This document shows positions 11,656-23,734 of a stretch of DNA of 64,000 nucleotides, piece after piece. The DNA is taken from the NCBI RefSeq assembly GCF_000699445.3, contig NC_067201.1, forward strand, positions 12,393,501 to 12,457,500, written 5' to 3'. This stretch comes from Schistosoma haematobium. Lineage: Eukaryota; Platyhelminthes; Trematoda; Strigeidida; Schistosomatidae. The position numbers and the translations under genes are program-made. Every line of letters starts with the position of its first letter. Positions within the stretch are counted from its first letter, which is position 1. The notes under the pieces were generated by a model. It was not told the DNA's origin and did not search any database. It was given only the letters and a program-made list of their open reading frames with translations.

Positions 11656-11940
11656 TTACTTCTTGTACTGAGACAAACATTTTTCTTTTAGATCTGGATG
11701 AAGGTAACAAATACGATCATATGTTGAACAAACACAAACCTGAAGTGATACGTTATAATTATTAGAAAGCAGGTCAGCACTTGCATTGTTACGAACATTG
11801 CCGACAATGTCTTTATCCATTATTAACATAAACATCTGTGATGAAAGATATCCACTAATCATTTTCAGATCGTTCACGAAAATACTGCACATGTAAGATG
11901 TGCATATCATCACTGTGAACATTTTCGATTTCATGCCCAA
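11656..11940 (-). CDS. Hypothetical ORF, truncated in the duplicate copy
   Basis: A 94-residue minus-strand ORF begins MGMKSKMFTVMICTSYMCS and ends with a cysteine-containing part (SLQVCVCSTYDRICYLHPDL, then KEKC). I recognise no family. The 3.27 kb duplication starts inside it at about 11791, so the copy at 41163-40930 keeps only the first 49 codons or so before running into an LTR. This could be a single exon of a larger gene or a chance ORF. Confidence 0.2.
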   Translation of the reverse strand: MGMKSKMFTVMICTSYMCSIFVNDLKMISGYLSSQMFMLIMDKDIVGNVRNNASADLLSNNYNVSLQVCVCSTYDRICYLHPDLKEKCLSQYKK

Positions 11941-12776
11941 GAATTCACCGCATGCAATTACACATCGAGGTGAGTGCTGTTCCCCTCAAATCATTTTGCG
12001 TTAATTGCTGATGTTTAATGTAATTATTTGGACGAGAAATGATCCAACCCATAAATATTTTAACTGTTACTTCAGTTCAACTGAAAGGAGGCCACAGAAG
12101 TCGTGGATCACGGTTCGACATTCAAGCAGTCTTATTTATATACTGTTTCAGTTTAACCGGTTGATACTATCAACTCATCTCTATTTAATATGTGTCAGCT
12201 TTCTTCCTTAAACATAAACGGTTTATATTTCAAGCACTTTGTTATTCCGTGTTTTTCGCAAATCGAAATTCCTTCGTGGTCGTTTTAAATGCGTGAATGA
12301 TTGTCCAACTCATTATGTTGTGTATGCAGTATATGGATATTTGTTTTATTTTCACAGTCTTTACAACCAATAAACTGACTACACTGACACGTGATTGAAG
12401 TTGCGGACTGTGTAAAATATCATTCATCCTATACTTGTAGTTTATTAGACGTTATTTGTGCATATGGGAACTCCGTATCTTATTCAAGACCAAAAGAACT
12501 ATAATAGCTACGCTGAAGCTAAATTTTCCCCTCTAGACTGCGAACGGTGCGTATCACCTTAATTCAAGTTCCGCTAGGTTGCACCGACTCCACTCACTCG
12601 TTAACTGAATTAAATGTTTCATTCCTCATTTTGTCCGGTCACTACATATACATACAAGAATAACTTCGGACTCAAGCTCACTGAAGAATATCGAGCTTTC
12701 GCCTTGAGAGAGAAAACGCATTTGACGCATCAAATTGAAAGGCAGAGAAAAACACAACTGACCCTTTCATTTCAGT

Positions 12777-13771
12777 ATGTGGAGAGAAAAGCTTTTGAAG
12801 ATATCCCTTGTCATTATAATAGCAATATTTTGCATGAGGCGTGCTAGTTTACAGGTAAGATCAAGTTGTTACAATTACTGTAGGCTTTGTTCTATTAAGT
12901 TACTCCACTATGTTGATGTATTATAAGACAATGCCTATGGAAACGGAGAATACATTTTCATACATAGGAATATCAATGTCACTTAGACTCTGATGTTCAA
13001 TATGAGAGTTGGCGCACTTTGGTGAGGTCTAGTCGTGACAAGCAATCGGTGGTCAGGAATGAATGCATTTAAAGTCCACAGCTGTTTATAGTAAGTTATG
13101 CGGTAAATGCATAAATAGTGAGTGAAAGACGTCAAACTTCACGTGTTATATTTTACCCTTGATAGCCTTCCCAGATACATACGGGAGGTATCAGTGACGG
13201 CAAAGAAAGAAGTCATATGTTCCATATACGTTTTAGGTGTTATATAACGAGGGTGCTGGAAAAGAGAGAGAGAAATGAGAGGGCGAGAAGCAGGACAAAC
13301 TGCGTCCATGATCAGTGTCGTTTAGTCACTTGTAATGGGTAAATTAATTATGTATGAAAACTTGGATTTGTTCTCTCTTATTCGGTCAATTTCCAAGCAA
13401 GTATATTTCATGAGGCTGAAGAAAACAATAAACAAAGGATTGTAGGAATGGGGTTGAATAGAAAACAGCTAAACATTCGGGATTATGGGTATTTTTAAAA
13501 TTTAGTAGGGAAAACACTGTGTTCGGATACTAACTGGCTGTTTTTGGTCAAAACCACTATAACTCGTTTTTATTACTAAACTTCTGTAGAGCCATGAGTG
13601 TACTACAATTAGCGCAATCGCTCGATCTACCAACAACAAATCTCATATTTTAGATCAGTGGTAAGTGGGTTGATACAAATTAGGTCACTTGACAAATACG
13701 TTGTGGTTTTGTTGCAGACAGACGAATTGCTAAACGTTATTCAAACAGATATCCGTAACAAGGACACCTAA
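12777..13771 (+). CDS. Candidate two-exon mini-secreted-protein gene (speculative)
   Basis: Exon candidate 1 (12777-12854, 26 codons) reads MWREKLLKIS then LVIIIAIFC then MRRASLQ, a textbook signal peptide, followed by a gtaaga donor and preceded by a pyrimidine tract and cag. A second open stretch (13718-13771) follows a strong ttttgttgcag acceptor, reads TDELLNVIQT then DIRNKDT, and ends in TAA. Both are phase 0, giving 43 residues if joined directly. The architecture resembles schistosome micro-exon genes, but intermediate micro-exons were not identified. A diverged relative of the exon 1 end lies at 17435-17460 inside an inserted repeat, so this may be repeat DNA. The duplicate copy is 41999-42993. 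Confidence 0.2.
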
Positions 13772-14398
13772 AATCATTGAGGTGATCATAAAGACGCTTT
13801 TACAGACCACAAACAAAAGAATTGTGGTACACATCCAGAGATTCTGTCAATGTGATCTGGAAGGGACAGTCTGGTCAATTTATCTGGAGAGGAATATATC
13901 ATCCTACCACACAAAACGAAATCCATTTTTTCATCCTTCGACATGTGGACACACATGTTATAGCTCAAAGCCGCCAGTCAAAAGCAGAGAATTATCGATC
14001 GGACCAAGGACGCGTAAAACACGTGCGAGCAGCCTAGAGTCCTGATTGGTCCTGCTTTCCGCCTAACCCAGCCAGTTAAGTTCAGAACACCAATCTCAGC
14101 CTATGCGATATGAATCATTATATATCAAACATACTGAGTTTATATTACCAATCAAACAGACCACAACGTAGCATAAAGTAGAAAATAAAATTCGTACAAA
14201 ATTTGGCCAAATTTGGCTGTGAATGTAGGGGTCAGTGACTAATAGACAGAGCATAATTCAAGAATGGTAAAACGTATAATAATGGTTCATAGGTCAAAAT
14301 AAAGTTTATAATAAGAGGGATATGAATATGAATAGTTTAGTTACTTAACAATTATACGATAAAAATATACGTTTAGTATTGGTCCACAGTTTGATCCC

Positions 14399-15057
14399 AA
14401 AGGCGAATACGAAGTGTTGATTGTGTTTATTATGGGACCACACACATAGATATCCAAAAATGCCGGTGCGTAAGACAATCATGAAAGAGTTGTGCCAAAA
14501 AGCAAGCAGGCAATCGAGCGAGCGATCGAGTGAGTCAGCGAATATGAGTACGAGTAAGCGAGAGAGGACAATTAACATGAATAACATGGACATTTATTTA
14601 CATAGTGAAATAAATGAGTCATCGAATCAATTAAGCGGTTAGTAGTAAGGCTAGCAGCGTGAATAAATGCGTAGACAGTAAGCAATGCTCAAGCATACAT
14701 GTTCATGCATTCGCAACAATAATAAAGATACAATGATAAAGATAAGTTGTTGTTGTACGGATGATTCAGTTCGTTAATAAGTTAACAAAATGACTTAACC
14801 GAAATAAATGTGAACAAACTCAATTGGACGTGAGTTGCTATAGGATCAAACAGGTGGTCCAATATTATTAATTTAGTTAGACGCGGAAAAAGAAAAGTGA
14901 TTAAATTTATTTTTTGTTTGCAACAATTCACTTTTGTATAAGAATGCAATGACTATCATGTGGATGCTGATCAATCAATGAACAAGTTCGTAAACACATA
15001 AATTGGACCAATGTTGGCAACTCATACGAATCATCAACTGAATATGGATACATTACA
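14399..15057 (-). repeat. 3' LTR of the Ty3 element at 15058-19853
   Basis: On the minus strand it begins TGTAATGTATCC at 15057, directly after a polypurine tract (CCTGGGGGGAACTATAA, 15058-15074 read on minus). Related copies are at 43621-44279 and, truncated and more diverged, at 63446-63865; the three start to share sequence at AAGGCGAATACGAAG, which sets the approximate outer end. A degenerate GAGC/GAGT-rich stretch lies at about 14505-14570. Confidence 0.65.
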
Positions 15058-15366
15058 TTATAGTTCCCCCCAGGAAACAAAGATACAAAACAGTGTCTGT
15101 GTTTGCGAGAAAAATGACAAATTTAACGGAAGGGTATATATTCGTAATTTACGAAATTAAGATGTAATAGAACTATCATGTAAGTTATTGCAAATACATG
15201 TAAGTTTGAGTTCGTATATGTCCGTGATGCCGAATAAAATAATAACGGAAGATCGAAAGAATGCATAAAATATGTCGAATATAATAAGAGATAAGTTAAA
15301 ATTTTCGATGCGTACATAAAAAGTGGAGAGGAAAGAAATTTACATCCGAAGAGGTGAAAGAAATTA

Positions 15367-16276
15367 TCAATTCAAAATTGTAGCTACGTATCGTTGCGGC
15401 CATCTCACTCTTCGATCATATCTTGTCGTTACTGGATTCTTTTTGTTGGTCTTCGTCGATGTCGCTGATGATTGGGATTCACGTTTCGGTGATTCGACGG
15501 TTTTCGAAGTATCTGTATGTACTGACTGATCGTCAGTTTCGATGAAGTCTGGTTTGATTCGGTCAATGCTATTTACAACAGTTTTTCTAGCTTTGTCTAC
15601 CATAATAGTCTAATCACTTTGAATGGACTATCGTAGGCCGGTTGTAAGGGACGTTTCACATTATCCCTTCTGATAAACACATGGGTACTGTCACTCAGTT
15701 GTTTGGGCACGTACATACGGTGTTGATGTTTTTTCGGAAGCGTTATCCTTAGATTACTGATATGCTGCTTTAGACTTTTTACATAATTGACTGTATCAGT
15801 TGGAACGCTTTTACCTGACGCGAAAAAGTCTACGAGTAAACGTTGAGTAGTTCCATATATCAACTCTGCTGGGCAGCATCCTATACCTTGTTTGATTGCT
15901 GATCTTAAACCCACCATGACTAATGGGAGCCTGCTGGCCCAATCATAACTGCTAATGACAGCTGTAAGAGAGGCTTTGAGTTGTCGATGTAATCTCTCTA
16001 CCATACCATTCGACATCAGATGTAGGATGTTAAGCAACTTCGTTTGGTTCCGAGGAGCTCTGTGAGTTGTTGGAAGAGGCGGCTCTCAAATTGAACTTCA
16101 CTTTCGGTTTTAATATTAGTAGGCACGCCAAAATAGGAAATCCAATGCTCTAATAGTGTTTTTGCGATAGTTTCGGCTGCAATGTCTTTTATGGGCACTG
16201 CTACAGGCCATCGCGTGAATCTATCAATGCAAGTGAAAATATAACTAAAGCCATTCGAAATCGGCAGTGGTTCCAC
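15367..16276 (-). pseudogene. Ty3 integrase with mutated active site
   Basis: The core domain runs from PISNGFSYIFTCIDRFTRWP (first Asp) through YFGVPTNIKTESEVQFES to SNGMVERLHRQL (Glu). At the second catalytic position the expected Asp is not present (KTESEVQF), and the frame breaks near 16020 and 15600. A basic tail ending RYDRRVRWPQRYVA (15367-15420) resembles the usual pol C-terminus. The upstream zinc domain (16280-16450) is present but frameshifted. Confidence 0.75.
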
Positions 16277-16560
16277 AATTTCGATATGTATGTGTTCGAA
16301 TTTGCTATCGGGGTGACGGAGATGACCTACTGTGGAACAAAAGTGACGATGTAACTTAACTTTCTGACATTTTATACACGCCTGCGTCTAGTTACGAATA
16401 TGCCGGTTCATACATGGCCATACGAAGCGCTCGCTGATTTGTTTGGTGGTAGCCTTTATTCCAGGATGCGAAATATTGTGCATAGCTTCGAAAATGTTTC
16501 CTCTTAGTGGCTTTGGAATAAATGGTCGTGGTTGGCCCGTAGAAATGTCGCAGATGATGC

Positions 16561-17397
16561 TTACTTTTCCGATGGAGTTTCTTCTGGTACTGACGAGATT
16601 GTATTGGCAGACTTTAGTCTGTTTAACTGGACATCGATATTTTGCAGTGCTGCTAATTTGTAATAACCGATTTCGGATTCGATGAAAGCGTTTACCATCG
16701 TTCTGAATAACGCATCTGCCACTTCGTTATTATTGCTTTTGATATACTGTACATTTGACGTAAGTTGGGAAATAAACCCCAATTGTCGAATTCCCTTAGG
16801 CGAGTAGTTATCCTGTTTGGTGTTTAATGCTTTTGTGAGGGGTTTATGATCTGCATGTACTGTTGAAACGGTACCCTCAACTATTTGTCGGAAATGTTTT
16901 ACTGCTCAGTAAATCACTAATAGTTCTCTTTCAAACGTACTATATGTCGTTTGAGTAGGGTTTAATCACTTAGAGAAAAATGAAAGTGTTTCCCATGTAC
17001 CGTTTACTAACTGCTGCAAAACGACTCCTACTGCAATGTTCGATGCATCCGTCATGACTGCTAGTGGTGCTTCGTTCTTTCGTCGTACTAACATTGTCTT
17101 ATCGTCTAGCGCTCGCTTAGTGTTCTGGAAAGCCTGTATAGCATTCACTAAAAGACGGAATGTTCGGGTATGTCTTCGCAAAGCGTCCGTCAATGGTTGG
17201 AATATTGTTTCACAGTTTGGGATAAATCGTCTATAATAGTCTGTCAGTCCCAAGAGCCATCGTAATTTTCTTTGTGACTCGAGTGACGGATAATTATGAA
17301 TAGCAGCAACTTCTGACGGGACTGGCATGATACCCTGTGAATTTATCATATGACCAACGAATCGCAATGATTCCTTTCCAAATTCGCGCTTCTCCAC
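16561..17397 (-). pseudogene. Ty3 RT thumb and RNase H region
   Basis: Two frames cover the end of RT and RNase H: FGKESLRFVGHMINSQGI, then LLGLTDYYRRFIPNC, then APLAVMTDASNIAVGVVLQQ (first RNase H Asp in TDAS), and after a break the linker with YIKSNNNEVADALFR. A stop sits near 16966. The upstream part of RT is displaced by the insertion at 17398-18265. Confidence 0.75.
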
Positions 17398-18265
17398 GCT
17401 AATAATAATAATAATTTATTCTCAAATAACAGTTGGTTACATGAGGCATGCCAGTTTACAGGCAAAATCAAATTGTTACAAATGAAACAATATCCACTGT
17501 AGCAAATTACTCAGCTGGGTTGATAATTTATAAGATATGAAATGTAGATGGTTTTAGTCAGTATCACGGCGCGCTTCATGAAATTTACGTGGAGAATGTG
17601 CAACTGATGGTCAAGGATAGGTCCATTGAATGTGGGAGCTTCAAGAAATCGCAACTTTATGTCCCTTTGGAATATCTAAGGCTATAAGGATGGTGCATGG
17701 TGAAGTCACCCGTTTCATATCTCAAGGGGGCTGAAAGAAAGAGCAAGTAAAAAAAGGACGAGGCAGAGTACCCAATATTCATGAAACAATGTTTAAGGTA
17801 TGATTACTCAGTTTTATTTTCTTTTATCAAGGTATTTATTAAGCAAGAGCATTTTAATCGGTTAAATAAAATAACTGTAAACAAGGTATGAGTGAACATA
17901 CAACTGACAAATGGAGGCGATTCAGAAAGAAACTGAAAGTATTGGATTATGTGTGTTTATAAAATATAGTGCTAAAAGCGGTATTGTGATATACAAATGT
18001 CTATCTTCCTTTTTTACCGCAGCTATTGTAGCCCTTTTCATTTTTTTGCATCATTATTTTTTTAGGTATCATAGGGTCTTGAGTAGGCTTCGTATATTAG
18101 CGAATTGTCTAGTTTGCATTTAATAGGATTACTGAGTAGGAAGTGAAACCAATTCAACGTTCGTAACAAGATTAAGTGAGGTATTTTGCAAGATAAATCA
18201 GTATTAATATCTTAAGTTCGTGGCATCCCACTGAACCCTAAGGAGCCGTCATTAAAAAGAATGTG
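17398..18265. repeat. Insertion within the Ty3 RT gene
   Basis: About 870 bp splits the RT between LQEYGVT-coding sequence (from 18300) and KREFGKESL (17397). It starts with an (AAT)n run at 17401-17416, suggesting a retroposed 3' tail. The next bases (CATGAGGCATGCCAGTTTAC, 17440 on) resemble 12833-12880 in the duplicated block. No coding domain was recognised and clear target-site duplications were not found. Confidence 0.5.
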
Positions 18266-18272
18266 ACGCCAT

Positions 18273-19843
18273 ATTCTTGAAGTTTCGTAAACAACCGTCG
18301 TAGATGCTGTCGATGTTCCTACGCGTATACTCCTGTCAAACCCCTGACAACCTGACTGATGAATCTCTGGAAAGCTTGGGCTGCATCAGTTAATCCGAAG
18401 TGCATTCGCAAAAACTCAACTAACCCAAATGGAGTGGTTACAGCTATTTTAGGTATATCTTCTTCCGCCACGAGAATATGGCAATAATTCCGAACAAGAT
18501 CAATTTCGAAAATATCTTGGCACCTTCCAAATTTGTGGTAATTTCGTGGATATGCGGTACCTGATATCTGCCCGGTATAGTTTGCTTCTTAAGGGCTCTA
18601 TAGTCTCCTCATTGCCTGATTTCTTCACCCTTCATGAAACCCATACACGACGGGGATGCTCAGGGACTATTAGATGGTCTTATGCTACCAAGCTTCATCA
18701 ATTTTTCGAACTCTCTTTTCGCAATGTTCAACTTTTTTGGGTCTAGCCTCCGTGGTTTTGCGTTAGTCGATAGACCTTTCGTTATAATATGGTGCTGTAC
18801 AGTATGTTTAAAATCTCTGTTATCGTATGATGCCACCGTCAAATCAGCGTACTCTTTTGGAATCGATTTATATGGCTCGCTCTTGTCTTCTGACACTACT
18901 AAATTCATAGATACGTGATCAGTTTTTACTCCTCTTATCACTACTGAATGGTCTTTGTTCACGAACCGGTTTCGTCGAGTATCCACTAATAAGTCGAAAT
19001 TATTTAACAAATCAATACCAATTATAAGTACGGATACATCTGAGATAATGAATTCCCAGCGGAATGAAGTACTGCGACCAGAATTCAATGTTAATCTACG
19101 TTTGCCATATGTTTTTATATCGGATTTATTTGCTGCCTGAGGCGTTAGCTCTGTATTAATATTTCGTGTTTTGTTACTCACTGGAGGCACGACGTTTACT
19201 TCTGCTCCCGTGTCCACTAAGAACTGGGGGCCTGTTACTCTGTAATGAACGTAAAATAAACGACTGTTCCTAGGAGCTGTTCTAGTTGTCTCGGCGGTTG
19301 CCGCCAATCGGTGTAGTCGTTTGAATTTACATGGTTTTCTACAAGTTCGAGCTTTGACACTGAAAGTCTGATGATAACAACATATTGTAGGAGCTGAGCG
19401 TCTCCTAAAACATGATCGGCTTCTGTCTCTCGATCTACTACGTGACCATCTTTGCATATCGCTGTGATTAAGCTTCGTCAGCTTGTGGCATAAAAAGTTA
19501 ATCTCCTGCCGTGGTGCCATGTCTTTATGGACTCGTTTGTTTCATTCTCCCATAAATCCTATCGACTATCTTAGCAGTGTTGTCTATGTCGACATCGCTG
19601 TCCTCAACTGCAAGGGTCTGCTGCACGTTCGCTGGAAGTCGTCGTAACCACAACTGACAAAAAATGTTTTTATCTAGTTTTCTGTCTCCGATTTTGCTTC
19701 TCATATAGTTGTTTTGCTGCGATGGAGTCCTATCTCCTATCAGCACTTGACTGGGAAGCTGTTCGAAGGCTTTCCGTTCGCTTAATGAGACGACTTTAAT
19801 AGCTGTCTGTTTCAGTGCGTCGTACGGTTCTCTATGTTTGGCT
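18273..19843 (-). pseudogene. Ty3 gag end, protease and RT start
   Basis: The gag segment (19843-19525) includes DRTPSQQNNYMRSKIGDRKL and LRRLPANVQQTL. After a frame change, 19520-18660 carries an Arg/Ser-rich stretch, the Cys-His box, the protease (FYVHYRVTGPQFLVDTGAEV, active Asp in DTGA), and the RT start (KPRRLDPKKLNIAKREFEKL). RT then breaks by stop and frameshift; IPKIAVTTPFGLVEFLRMHF survives near 18480-18400, and the YVDD polymerase box is absent where GVYA is followed directly by a stop. Confidence 0.75.
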
Positions 19844-19854
19844 TAGTAAAAAAT

Positions 19855-20528
19855 AAAGTCCTTGCAAATTCTGCCATTTCCTCTTGTCCTCCAAGATCAG
19901 ATGAGATAGAAAGTAACAATATTAACAGAAACAAAATCATGGTGTACAACGCGTGACTAAGATCTATTTTTAGGTGATCTTCCGTATTTATAGTGGAGGA
20001 AAACTATAAAAACGAGCAGAAACGCAAGTCAATTAACACTGCGACAGGTTTAAGTAAAAATAATTCACTAACTTATTGTGAATGACAGACACCATTCTTC
20101 ACATAACGACGTTGGTTCCTTTGAGAAAATATTTAAGTTCCAAAAAGAAGAAGGCAAAATGCTTACCAACCGGTTTAAAAATTCACTGAGAAATGTTTTA
20201 TAAGCATTTGCGAACACAATATTCGAGGTTTAATACTTTGTATGAAGTTTAAATGAAAATGTCAATCAATCGAAATCAACATATTAGATGTGGCAAACGT
20301 GCTTCGTCCTGAGTCACTTACTAACAAAAGACATTAAAATACGATACGCAAATGCATTGATTTGCAATAAACAATAATGACATTTGAAACGGGGAACCCA
20401 TATATGGAAATACTGAAGAAAAGCGTAAAACCGAAGTGGGAATTAAGGAGAGTACACGAATAACCAATGGTATAAATATGAATGCGTCTTTGACTAAAAC
20501 CAGATACCAGAGAATGGCGCTCACACTA
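19855..20528. repeat. Inverted copy of the VAL-A/VAL-B divergent promoter
   Basis: The 674 bp is the reverse complement of 2614-3287 with few changes. It includes the first 29 codons of VAL-B (minus strand, 19944 downward) and the first codons of VAL-A (plus, ATG near 20514) plus both TATA boxes, but neither gene continues: one side runs into Ty3 gag, the other into unrelated sequence after TLLW. Confidence 0.9.
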
Positions 20529-20659
20529 TTGTGGTGTGTTTGGACTCTGCGTTACGTTAACACGGTATCCTATTTAAATTGCTTAAATATCGTTGAATCC
20601 GAGTGTATAATTCATAAATAGCATTAGAATTAACACTTAAAGCAAAATAAGCCGACTGA

Positions 20660-21822
20660 TAAAAGAAACAAGCCTTGAAAAGCCCTAATTCTTCAGATAA
20701 TAGAAACTATGTTATTACCTATAACAGATCCTCTCCTAATACTTTTCAATCTGATAATGATGAGAGTTGTCTTACAACACATCTGCGGCTGCATCAAAAA
20801 ATATCGGTAATATGAAGCAACTAGAGTAATGCGTTCTAAAGTCGAGTCACATGATGGCTGTTTATCTAAGAATGACGATCTTATGGAAGAACTAAAGACT
20901 GCTATTGTCAAAGGATGTAGTTCCTGCGGAACTTGAAGACATTATAAAGGCAGAATCTGTCATCGATTTCATCGCCATCGAAGTTTATAAGCGATTAATC
21001 TCTCGTAATAACGTGATAGCCTAACGCCATTAAATATGTAGGGAACTCGATATTAAAAGCATTTAACCTCCAAGATAGTCCATGCCAACGTATTTGACTT
21101 AGCAAATAGCACCAGAAATACTCGTGCCCGGTTTTGTTCAGATTCGATTCTCATTTATTAGCTGAACAGTTGAAAGTATCCGAACGGCTAATCTGCGCGC
21201 TTACGAAGTTTAGAAACGCTCGAATACTCTCAGATGAGCCCACCAACCAAAGAATTACGCAAAACAGTACCTTAAGCGAAAATAATGATGTTGAGATCAT
21301 AACAAATCCCGATGATTCAGCAGCTGGACCCACTGATGCAGCTAACCTATCTCATGTTATCCAGTACTCTGACTTACCAATGAAGAGTGCTAATTTGCCT
21401 CTTATGTCTGTAGTGACTTTTGAGAACCAATGTGTATCTAATAACAACATTAATCCGATATTTTCCATTTTAACATTAGAAGCCCATAACCGAATACTTA
21501 GTTTTAATGTGACATCTCTCAAAAGCACTGTCAAGATTAAAAAGTTTATGACACGTAAGAAGAATGTGTGTACAGAACCTTCTGGTCCTATACCCAATAA
21601 CAAAAATATTACGATTGCTCTACCAAATAAAAAAAGTATACTTCATGACACCATAATTTACCATACTCATCTTTGGGGAGGCTATCAGGACACACTTCAT
21701 TCAAATGTCTCACACGACGGCCACTTCAATTATGGTTTAAGCAGGCCTAATATTAGACAGACCACAGTGAAACGACGTGCCCCACGGTTACATGAATCGA
21801 ATTTACCTAGCACTAAAAATAA
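20660..21822 (+). mobile_element. CR1-like LINE ORF1 fragment
   Basis: A 5' segment with stops (20690-21130) is followed by an open 230-codon part (21134-21826) with ERLICALTKFRNARILSDEP, DDSAAGPTDAANLSHVIQYS and KNVCTEPSGPIPNNKNI. The protein is acidic and Ser/Asn-rich with no recognised domain. It continues at its 3' end only as far as YGLSRPNIRQTT and then gives way to the VAL-C upstream block. The first 120 codons are identical to 23989-24350. Confidence 0.8.
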
Positions 21823-21826
21823 TTAA

Positions 21827-22006
21827 ATGCAGTCGAAAGCTTCATAGGAATCAGAATATGGCACGTTCAGTTTATGGAGATCAGAACACGATATTTATCG
21901 TGAGCTTTATACCACTATTTACGATAATCTGTTCATTTCACTCACAGATCTCAGCGTATATGGTGTCTGCATCGTCAGCCGTGCCAATGAACAATTAAAG
22001 AAATAA
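21827..22006 (+). pseudogene. Last-exon relic of an unrecognised protein upstream of VAL-C
   Basis: Sixty in-frame codons (ATGCAG to TAA) encode LWRSEHDIYRELYTTIYDNL, then FISLTDLSVYGVCIVSRAN and EQLKK, with one internal TAG at codon 7. AATAAA follows 13 nt after the stop (22017-22022). The same 60-codon unit without the stop is at 35042-34863 before VAL-E, and a truncated one is at 52940-53059 before VAL-D. I do not recognise the protein. Reading frame and length are kept among copies. Confidence 0.5.
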
Positions 22007-22170
22007 TTATTTATGAAATAAAGTTCAAATACAATGACGTACAATTCATGTTTGAGACATGAGTGAGAACTTTATGAGGACAACCGAGATGTACTCTGGT
22101 TTTATGTGAAAGAAATTGGGCGTGATCATACAAAATTCACATGTGAGGACAATATTCAAATGATCAAAGG

Positions 22171-22178
22171 TATAAATA
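22171..22178 (+). promoter_or_regulatory. TATA box of VAL-C
   Basis: TATAAATA 36 nt before the chosen start. The ATG overlapping its end is followed by an in-frame TAA after six codons, so it cannot be the start of the VAL protein. Confidence 0.6.
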
Positions 22179-22213
22179 TGACTGCGTCTTCGACTTAAAC
22201 TAGATACCAGAGA

Positions 22214-23389
22214 ATGGTGCCCACACTACTACTTGCCGTTTGCTTCGTGGAAGCTGTCTTCGGATTGGACGCACAGGAGGCGCAACTCATGCTGAAAGTA
22301 CACAATGAACATCGAGAATACCGAAGCAAGTGTGGGGAAACGGGCATAGTGCCAGCGGAGGAATTATTACAGCCTCTTGTAAGTTTGAGATGATGTGAAA
22401 GCCTTGCGCATCGGACTTGAATCTGAGCGCGTTTCCTGACATTGTTCACGAATATACGATAATTATTTTTCTATGATTTTTATTCTTGTATGAGGAGTGG
22501 GACGATGAATTGGAGGCGGCGGCTCAACGCTGGTCCCAAAAATGTGATGCTTATGACGACGAACCGATTGGAAGTGTTGGTAAATTTGACTCCGTGGGTC
22601 GAAACACGTTTGTTATCTCCGAGCTGGCAGAGTAGGTTTACCGAGTGTAAGATTGTTATGATTACGCTTTTTGTAGAGCTGTTACTTATTGGATGGAAGA
22701 ATCGGACCACTATGATCACAAATCAGACCAATGTGAAATACCGCATCAGTGCGACAGTTACAAGCAGGTATGTGAATACACAAATTGTGTGACTGAACGA
22801 AATCTCAAACTTCATTATCAATCACTGAACGAAGTTACATCACTTAATTTCTCTCAACTACATCTAGATAGTTCAAGCAGAAACGGCTTACGTAGGATGT
22901 GGTTATAGCAGATGTGAAGGCGTTGGTTATCCAAACGAAAAGTTGATTACCTGTTTCTACTCACCTGCGTAAGTCTTCATAATTTCCATCCGTCAATGCA
23001 CATAGTGTTCCATCACATACTTAAGCATAATTCCGATTTTATGATTTGTTTTACATTGAACTTTGGTGGTTTCAAAGCATTCCGATGATGTGTTTTTATC
23101 AGTGTGCTTCAGTGTGATTCACTTCATGTCTATATTCAGTTTGTTCCCTAAGTCTACCACGTATTTCAAATGTGGATATTCGACACTTTTCTCGCTTTCG
23201 CACAGAATTCTCTCTCGCATCCAGGAACATTATTGTGAGTAGAACGTGTGTGCATGTGAACGACGGCTAGCCACTACATTTCTCAGTTCCTATTGTTTCT
23301 ATTTCAGGGTGAGAAATGGTCAACCGTACACTGACGGAACAAACGGAAGATGCAAAATTCCGAATAAGGTGGAGGGGACGAGGAAGTAG
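22214..23389 (+). CDS. VAL: VAL-C: venom allergen-like secreted CAP protein
   Basis: Exons are 22214-22378, 22495-22631, 22677-22767, 22868-22968 and 23308-23389 (165, 137, 91, 101 and 82 nt), encoding 191 residues without interruption. The signal peptide is MVPTLLLAVCFVEAVFG. CAP landmarks are HNEHR, EWDDELEAAAQRW, SVGRN, YWMEESDHYD, VGCGYSRC and LITCFYSP. The motif GQNIA of the other copies reads GRNTF here. The stop TAG is followed in frame by KEEVEEK and TGA, matching the end of the VAL-D tail. Exon 1 is identical at the protein level to VAL-E exon 1, as is exon 5. The neighbouring DNA on both sides is LINE-derived. Confidence 0.9.
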
Positions 23390-23473
23390 AAGGAGGAAGT
23401 GGAAGAGAAGTGAAGCATCAGATCTGTTGTTTTGTTATGTTTATTGACAATGAAATCAGTGCTAATGAGTTCA

Positions 23474-23479
23474 AATAAA
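23474..23479 (+). promoter_or_regulatory. Poly(A) signal of VAL-C
   Basis: AATAAA about 85 nt after the stop, at the same position as in VAL-A and VAL-E. Confidence 0.55.
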
Positions 23480-23734
23480 TGATGCTGCACATTGTTTCAT
23501 TTTGCACAGTCTTGAACATCCAAAAAAGTGACTACAGTGGCATGTGATTGCAGTTGTGGACTGTGTACTTGTAGTTTATTAAGTGTTGATAGAAGACCAC
23601 ACGAATATAGTATTGTGGAGTTAAGCACGTCAACTAAACCTCATTATGATCTACAACGGTACTTAACAAAGAGATCACAACATATCATTGTCGTATTAAA
23701 ATCCATTTTCCTACTTGGGAAACCACAATTTCAA

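Larger units (their letters stand above)
11791..15057. repeat. 3.27 kb direct duplication, copy A
   Basis: This block matches 41014-44279 at an offset of 29,223, falling to 29,222 after a one-base difference in an A-run near 12750. I noticed about eight further differences (for example near 11818, 13017, 13656, 14055, 14634, 15006 and 15022), so the copies are well over 99% identical. The right edge coincides with the outer end of the LTR at 14399-15057. It holds no recognised TE coding sequence. Confidence 0.9.
15058..19853 (-). mobile_element. Broken Ty3/Gypsy element of Boudicca/CsRn1 type
   Basis: Minus-strand order is gag (from about 19843), protease, RT, RNase H, integrase, polypurine tract, 3' LTR. 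The gag ends in the clade's distinctive box, CYHQ..F..KA.TC..PC (near 19385-19330), rather than a CCHC knuckle. The 5' LTR and N-terminal gag are missing; the element stops against an inverted VAL promoter copy at 19855. Frameshifts, stops and an insertion (17398-18265) break pol. Confidence 0.85.

Noticed and set aside
12614..12847. 77-codon ORF in duplication copy A
   Set aside because: A single-base difference in copy B breaks the frame, so it is not kept even between nearly identical copies.
14505..14570. GAGC/GAGT-rich repeats considered as a CRISPR-like or regulatory array
   Set aside because: Units are irregular and part of an LTR family repeated elsewhere; there are no spaced identical repeats in the window.
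19855..20528. Additional VAL-A and VAL-B genes
   Set aside because: Only the promoter and first codons are present; the remaining exons are absent on both sides.
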